DNA of 7,513 bases from Betaproteobacteria bacterium (GTDB lineage: Bacteria > Pseudomonadota > Gammaproteobacteria > Burkholderiales > SG8-39). The translations under genes and the position numbers were made by a program. Within the stretch, counting starts at the first letter, position 1. The number at the start of each line of letters is the position of its first letter. The stretch lies in assembly GCA_016867955.1 (NCBI GenBank), contig VGIE01000102.1, positions 1 to 7,513 on the forward strand. The letters are read 5' to 3'. Under the pieces are notes generated by a model, which was given only the letters and a program-made list of their open reading frames with translations, did no database searches and was not told the origin of the DNA. This document shows positions 4,989 through 7,513 of this stretch, one piece after another.

Positions 4989-7208
4989 TCAGGCCTTCAC
5001 GAACTCGTCGCGCCCGCCCAGCCAGCGCTCCAGGTGCCGGCGCACCGTGTCGGGATCGGTGTCGAGAAGTCGTTCCGCCGCCTGGTGCGCAGCCTCGACC
5101 AGGCTCTTGTCCTCCAGGAGGTCGGCAAAGCGCAGCAGCGGCGCGCCGCTCTGCCGCGCGCCGAGATATTCACCCGGTCCGCGCAGCGCGAGGTCGGCTT
5201 CGGCAATGGCAAAGCCGTCGCTGCTCTGGTAGATCACTTTCAGCCGCTGCCGCGCTGACTGCGACAACGGTCCCTGGTAGAGCAGGATACAGGTCGATTC
5301 GGCGGCGCCGCGCCCAACGCGCCCGCGGAGCTGGTGGAGCTGCGCCAGGCCAGAGCGTTCGGCGTGCTCGATCACCATCAGCGAGGCATTGGGCACGTCC
5401 ACGCCCACTTCGATCACCGTGGTGGCGACCAGCACGTCGATCTCCCCGCGCATGAAGCCGCCCATGATCTCCGCCTTTTCGGCGGAACCGAGCCGGCCGT
5501 GGGCGAGGCCCACGCGCAGCCCGGGCAGATCGGCGGCAAGCGCGGCGTGCGTGTCGATTGCCGTCTGCAGGTCCAGCGACTCGGATTCCTCGATCAGCGG
5601 GCACACCCAGTAGGCCTGCCGCCCCTCGCGGCAGGCATCGCGGATGCGCGCCACCACTTCGGTGCGGCGCACGTCGGCGATGAGCTTGGTCACGACCGGC
5701 GTGCGGCCGGGCGGCAGTTCATCGATCACCGACACGTCGAGGTCCGCATAAACGCTCATCGACAGCGTGCGCGGGATCGGCGTGGCGCTCATCATCAGCT
5801 GGTGCGGCTCGGCGCCGCTCGCCGCGGACGCCTCGGCGCCCGCGGCCGCCGCCCTGCGCCCCTTCTTGCGCAGCGCCAGCCGTTGAGCCACGCCGAAGCG
5901 GTGCTGCTCGTCGACGATCGCGAGGCCCAGCGCCTTGAACTGCACCGTGTCCTGGAACAGGGCATGCGTGCCCACCGCCACCAGCGTTTCGCCTGATGCA
6001 ATGGCCGCCAACGCTGCGCGGCGCTCGACCCTGGTCTGGCTGCCCGTCAGCCAGACCACGCTGGCGCCCAGCGGCGAAAGCCACTCGTGGAACTTGCGGT
6101 AATGCTGCTCGGCAAGGATCTCGGTGGGCGCCATCACCGCTGCCTGGAAGCCGTTGTCCACCGCTCTCAGCGCCGCCAGCGCCGCCACCACGGTCTTGCC
6201 GCTGCCAACGTCGCCCTGCAGCAGGCGGTGCATCGGATGGGTCGCCTCGAGGTCACGCGCAATCTCGGCCCAGGCACGCTGCTGCGCCGCGGTGAGCCGA
6301 AACGGCAGCGCAGCCTGCAGCCTGCGGGTCAGCGCGCCGCGATCGGCCAGCGACGGCGCAGTGCGCGCGCGCCGCTGCCGGTAGTGGATGCGCATGGACA
6401 ACTGCTGCGCCAGCAGCTCGTCGAACTTGATGCGCCGCCATGCCGGGTGCGAGCGGTCCTGCAGCAGGCGCGCCTCGCGTTGCGCGCCCGCCGCCGACAG
6501 CGCGCGCGGATGGTGGATGGCATCCACTGCCGCGCCGAACCCGGGTACGCCGAGCGGCGCGTATACCCTTTCCGGCAACGTGTCCTCGAGCGGATGCGCT
6601 ACCAGCGCGCGCTCGATGAGCTTCCTCAACAGGGCCTGTCCCATGCCCGCCGTGGTCGGGTACACCGGCGTCAACGACTGCGGCAGGGATTCTGCGCCGC
6701 GCAGCATATGGAAGCGCGGATGGATCATCTCGCCACCGAAGAAGCCGCCCTTTACTTCGCCGAAGGCCCTCACCGTCACGCCCTCGGCCAGCGCCCTGGC
6801 CTGGCTCGGATAGAAGTTGAAGAAGCGAAGGTGCAGCATGCCGGTATCGTCCTCGATGCGCACCACAAGCTGGCGGCGCGGCCGGTACATGACCTCGGTG
6901 TCGATGACGCGCCCTTCCACCTGCACCGCGCCGCTTCCCGATCCGGCACTGCCACCGCCGGCCGAGGCTTCGGCAATCGTCGTGATGCGCGTCTCGTCCT
7001 CGTAACGCAACGGCAGGTGCAGCACGAGATCGAAGCTGCGCCGAATGCCCAGGCGCGCGAGTTGAGTCTGGACCTGGGTCTTGCGCGCGCCGACGGATGC
7101 ATCCGCCCGCTGAACCGCCTTTGCCGGCCTCGCGCGCGATGTAGACGGCTTGCGCGAGGCCACCCTCGCCGCAGTCACGGCAGCCTTCCTTGCGCGCCGG
7201 ATCGCCAT
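4989..7208 (-). CDS. recG: RecG, ATP-dependent branched-DNA helicase
   Basis: A superfamily 2 helicase that unwinds and reverses stalled replication forks and acts on Holliday junctions. Numbered from ATG 7208 (739 residues), the wedge domain starts near LGIRRSFDLVLHLPLRYEDE (53-72) and includes FFNFYPSQ and GEMIHPRFH. The helicase motifs are QGDVGSGKT (331-339, Walker A), PTEILAEQH (361-369), GTHALFQ (413-419), DEQHRFG (433-439), SATPIPRTL (474-482), ATTVIEVGVDVPNA (595-608) and QLRGRVGRG (626-634). The RecG-specific TRG region follows, with LRGPGEYLGARQSG (675-688). Everything needed for activity is present. E. coli RecG is about 693 residues; the excess is a basic N-terminal tail, a Gly/Ser insert (80-95) and an Ala-rich insert (450-467). 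A GTG at 7277 would add 23 Arg-rich residues. Neither start has a strong ribosome site, so the start is uncertain. It is probably the first gene of the cluster. Confidence 0.97.
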   Translation of the reverse strand: MAIRRARKAAVTAARVASRKPSTSRARPAKAVQRADASVGARKTQVQTQLARLGIRRSFDLVLHLPLRYEDETRITTIAEASAGGGSAGSGSGAVQVEGRVIDTEVMYRPRRQLVVRIEDDTGMLHLRFFNFYPSQARALAEGVTVRAFGEVKGGFFGGEMIHPRFHMLRGAESLPQSLTPVYPTTAGMGQALLRKLIERALVAHPLEDTLPERVYAPLGVPGFGAAVDAIHHPRALSAAGAQREARLLQDRSHPAWRRIKFDELLAQQLSMRIHYRQRRARTAPSLADRGALTRRLQAALPFRLTAAQQRAWAEIARDLEATHPMHRLLQGDVGSGKTVVAALAALRAVDNGFQAAVMAPTEILAEQHYRKFHEWLSPLGASVVWLTGSQTRVERRAALAAIASGETLVAVGTHALFQDTVQFKALGLAIVDEQHRFGVAQRLALRKKGRRAAAAGAEASAASGAEPHQLMMSATPIPRTLSMSVYADLDVSVIDELPPGRTPVVTKLIADVRRTEVVARIRDACREGRQAYWVCPLIEESESLDLQTAIDTHAALAADLPGLRVGLAHGRLGSAEKAEIMGGFMRGEIDVLVATTVIEVGVDVPNASLMVIEHAERSGLAQLHQLRGRVGRGAAESTCILLYQGPLSQSARQRLKVIYQSSDGFAIAEADLALRGPGEYLGARQSGAPLLRFADLLEDKSLVEAAHQAAERLLDTDPDTVRRHLERWLGGRDEFVKA

Positions 7209-7373
7209 CAGGCTCGCGTCCCGCTTGCCGCGCTGTGCGCCGCGCCGTTCACCGCGCCGCACCCGCCTTCGTTTCACCTGCGGTCGTCAAGGTCATCTGC
7301 ATCGCCTTTGCCGGACGCCGTTCGACCGGAGCCGGAATTCATTCGATGTCCGGCGGCCCGGCATCCCGTGGCA

Positions 7374-7402
7374 AGTGTAAAGGCTTCAATCAACCCCGCC
7401 AA
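7374..7402 (-). promoter_or_regulatory. Possible sigma70 promoter for recG
   Basis: On the minus strand TTGGCG (7402-7397) and TACACT (7379-7374) are separated by exactly 17 bases. Each matches four of six bases of TTGACA and TATAAT. Transcription would start near 7367 and give a leader of about 90 bases to the GTG at 7277, or about 160 to the ATG at 7208. It is the best promoter-like pair I see upstream of the cluster, and it may drive all five genes. A match of this strength is not proof. Confidence 0.35.
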
Positions 7403-7513
7403 ACGCGGCCGTTGGAGCAGCCGTATGCGACCTCGTCGATCAGCGAGACCGGCCCTGCGGTGGACCGCGCAGCGCCGGTGCCCATAACACGATAGTTCCG
7501 CAGCATCTGCGTG
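7390..7513 (-). CDS. Possible 3' end of a gene upstream of recG
   Basis: A minus-strand frame enters from the right edge and ends at TGA 7392-7390, reading ...QMLRNYRVMGTGAARSTAGP, then SLIDEVAYGCSNGRVWRG. About four in five codons end in G or C, as in the real genes here. I do not recognise the peptide. A second frame on the same strand is also open across this stretch, with less coding-like third positions. This could be a real gene tail or chance; the recG promoter candidate overlaps its last codons. Confidence 0.25.
   Translation of the reverse strand, partial: TQMLRNYRVMGTGAARSTAGPVSLIDEVAYGCSNGRVWRG

Noticed and set aside
7254..7298. Fifteen-codon frame (MTLTTAGETKAGAAR) overlapping the recG GTG start as a regulatory upstream ORF
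   Set aside because: It has no ribosome site and no leader-peptide pattern such as a codon run or paired hairpins; short frames of this size are common.
6087..7487. Long plus-strand open frame (466 codons) opposite recG
   Set aside because: It mirrors recG codons, is rich in Arg/His/Gln/Ala without recognisable domains, and has no ribosome binding site. It is a shadow frame.

Overview
The window is high-GC DNA read almost entirely from the minus strand. It most likely comes from a betaproteobacterium. That is an inference from the style of the RecG (LHLPLRYEDET wedge motif) and of the UbiD (ALEGPxGDHTGYYNEQ), together with ubiquinone genes beside recG; it was not tested by any search.

Layout in the direction of transcription (right to left). 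7278-7513 is a leader or intergenic stretch with a plausible sigma70 promoter for recG and perhaps the tail of an upstream gene. recG (4989-7208) is an intact replication-fork helicase with a basic N-terminal tail. Six bases later comes a cation diffusion facilitator (CDF) metal transporter (4221-4982). Its frame is cut by an in-frame TGA, and coding-like sequence continues beyond it to 4080. Next is an aminoglycoside-phosphotransferase-fold kinase of unknown substrate (2935-4053, or from a GTG at 4083), then ubiA (1953-2849) and ubiD (375-1922). After ubiD lies a 328-base non-coding stretch. It leads to the first 15 codons of another minus-strand gene (1-46), which has a good ribosome binding site and a possible sigma54 promoter.

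The five main genes share one strand with spacings of about 6, 137 (or a 4-base overlap with the ancestral CDF frame), 85 and 30 bases, so they could form one operon. UbiA and UbiD catalyse two consecutive steps of ubiquinone synthesis: prenylation of 4-hydroxybenzoate, then decarboxylation of the product. The helicase, transporter and kinase have no obvious biochemical tie to that pathway.

I see no mobile element, CRISPR array, tRNA or rRNA, and no clearly new defence or biosynthetic system. The points most worth a second look are the in-frame TGA in the CDF gene, an internal duplication beside the active site of UbiD, the unassigned kinase beside ubiA/ubiD, and a possible sigma54 promoter at the left end.
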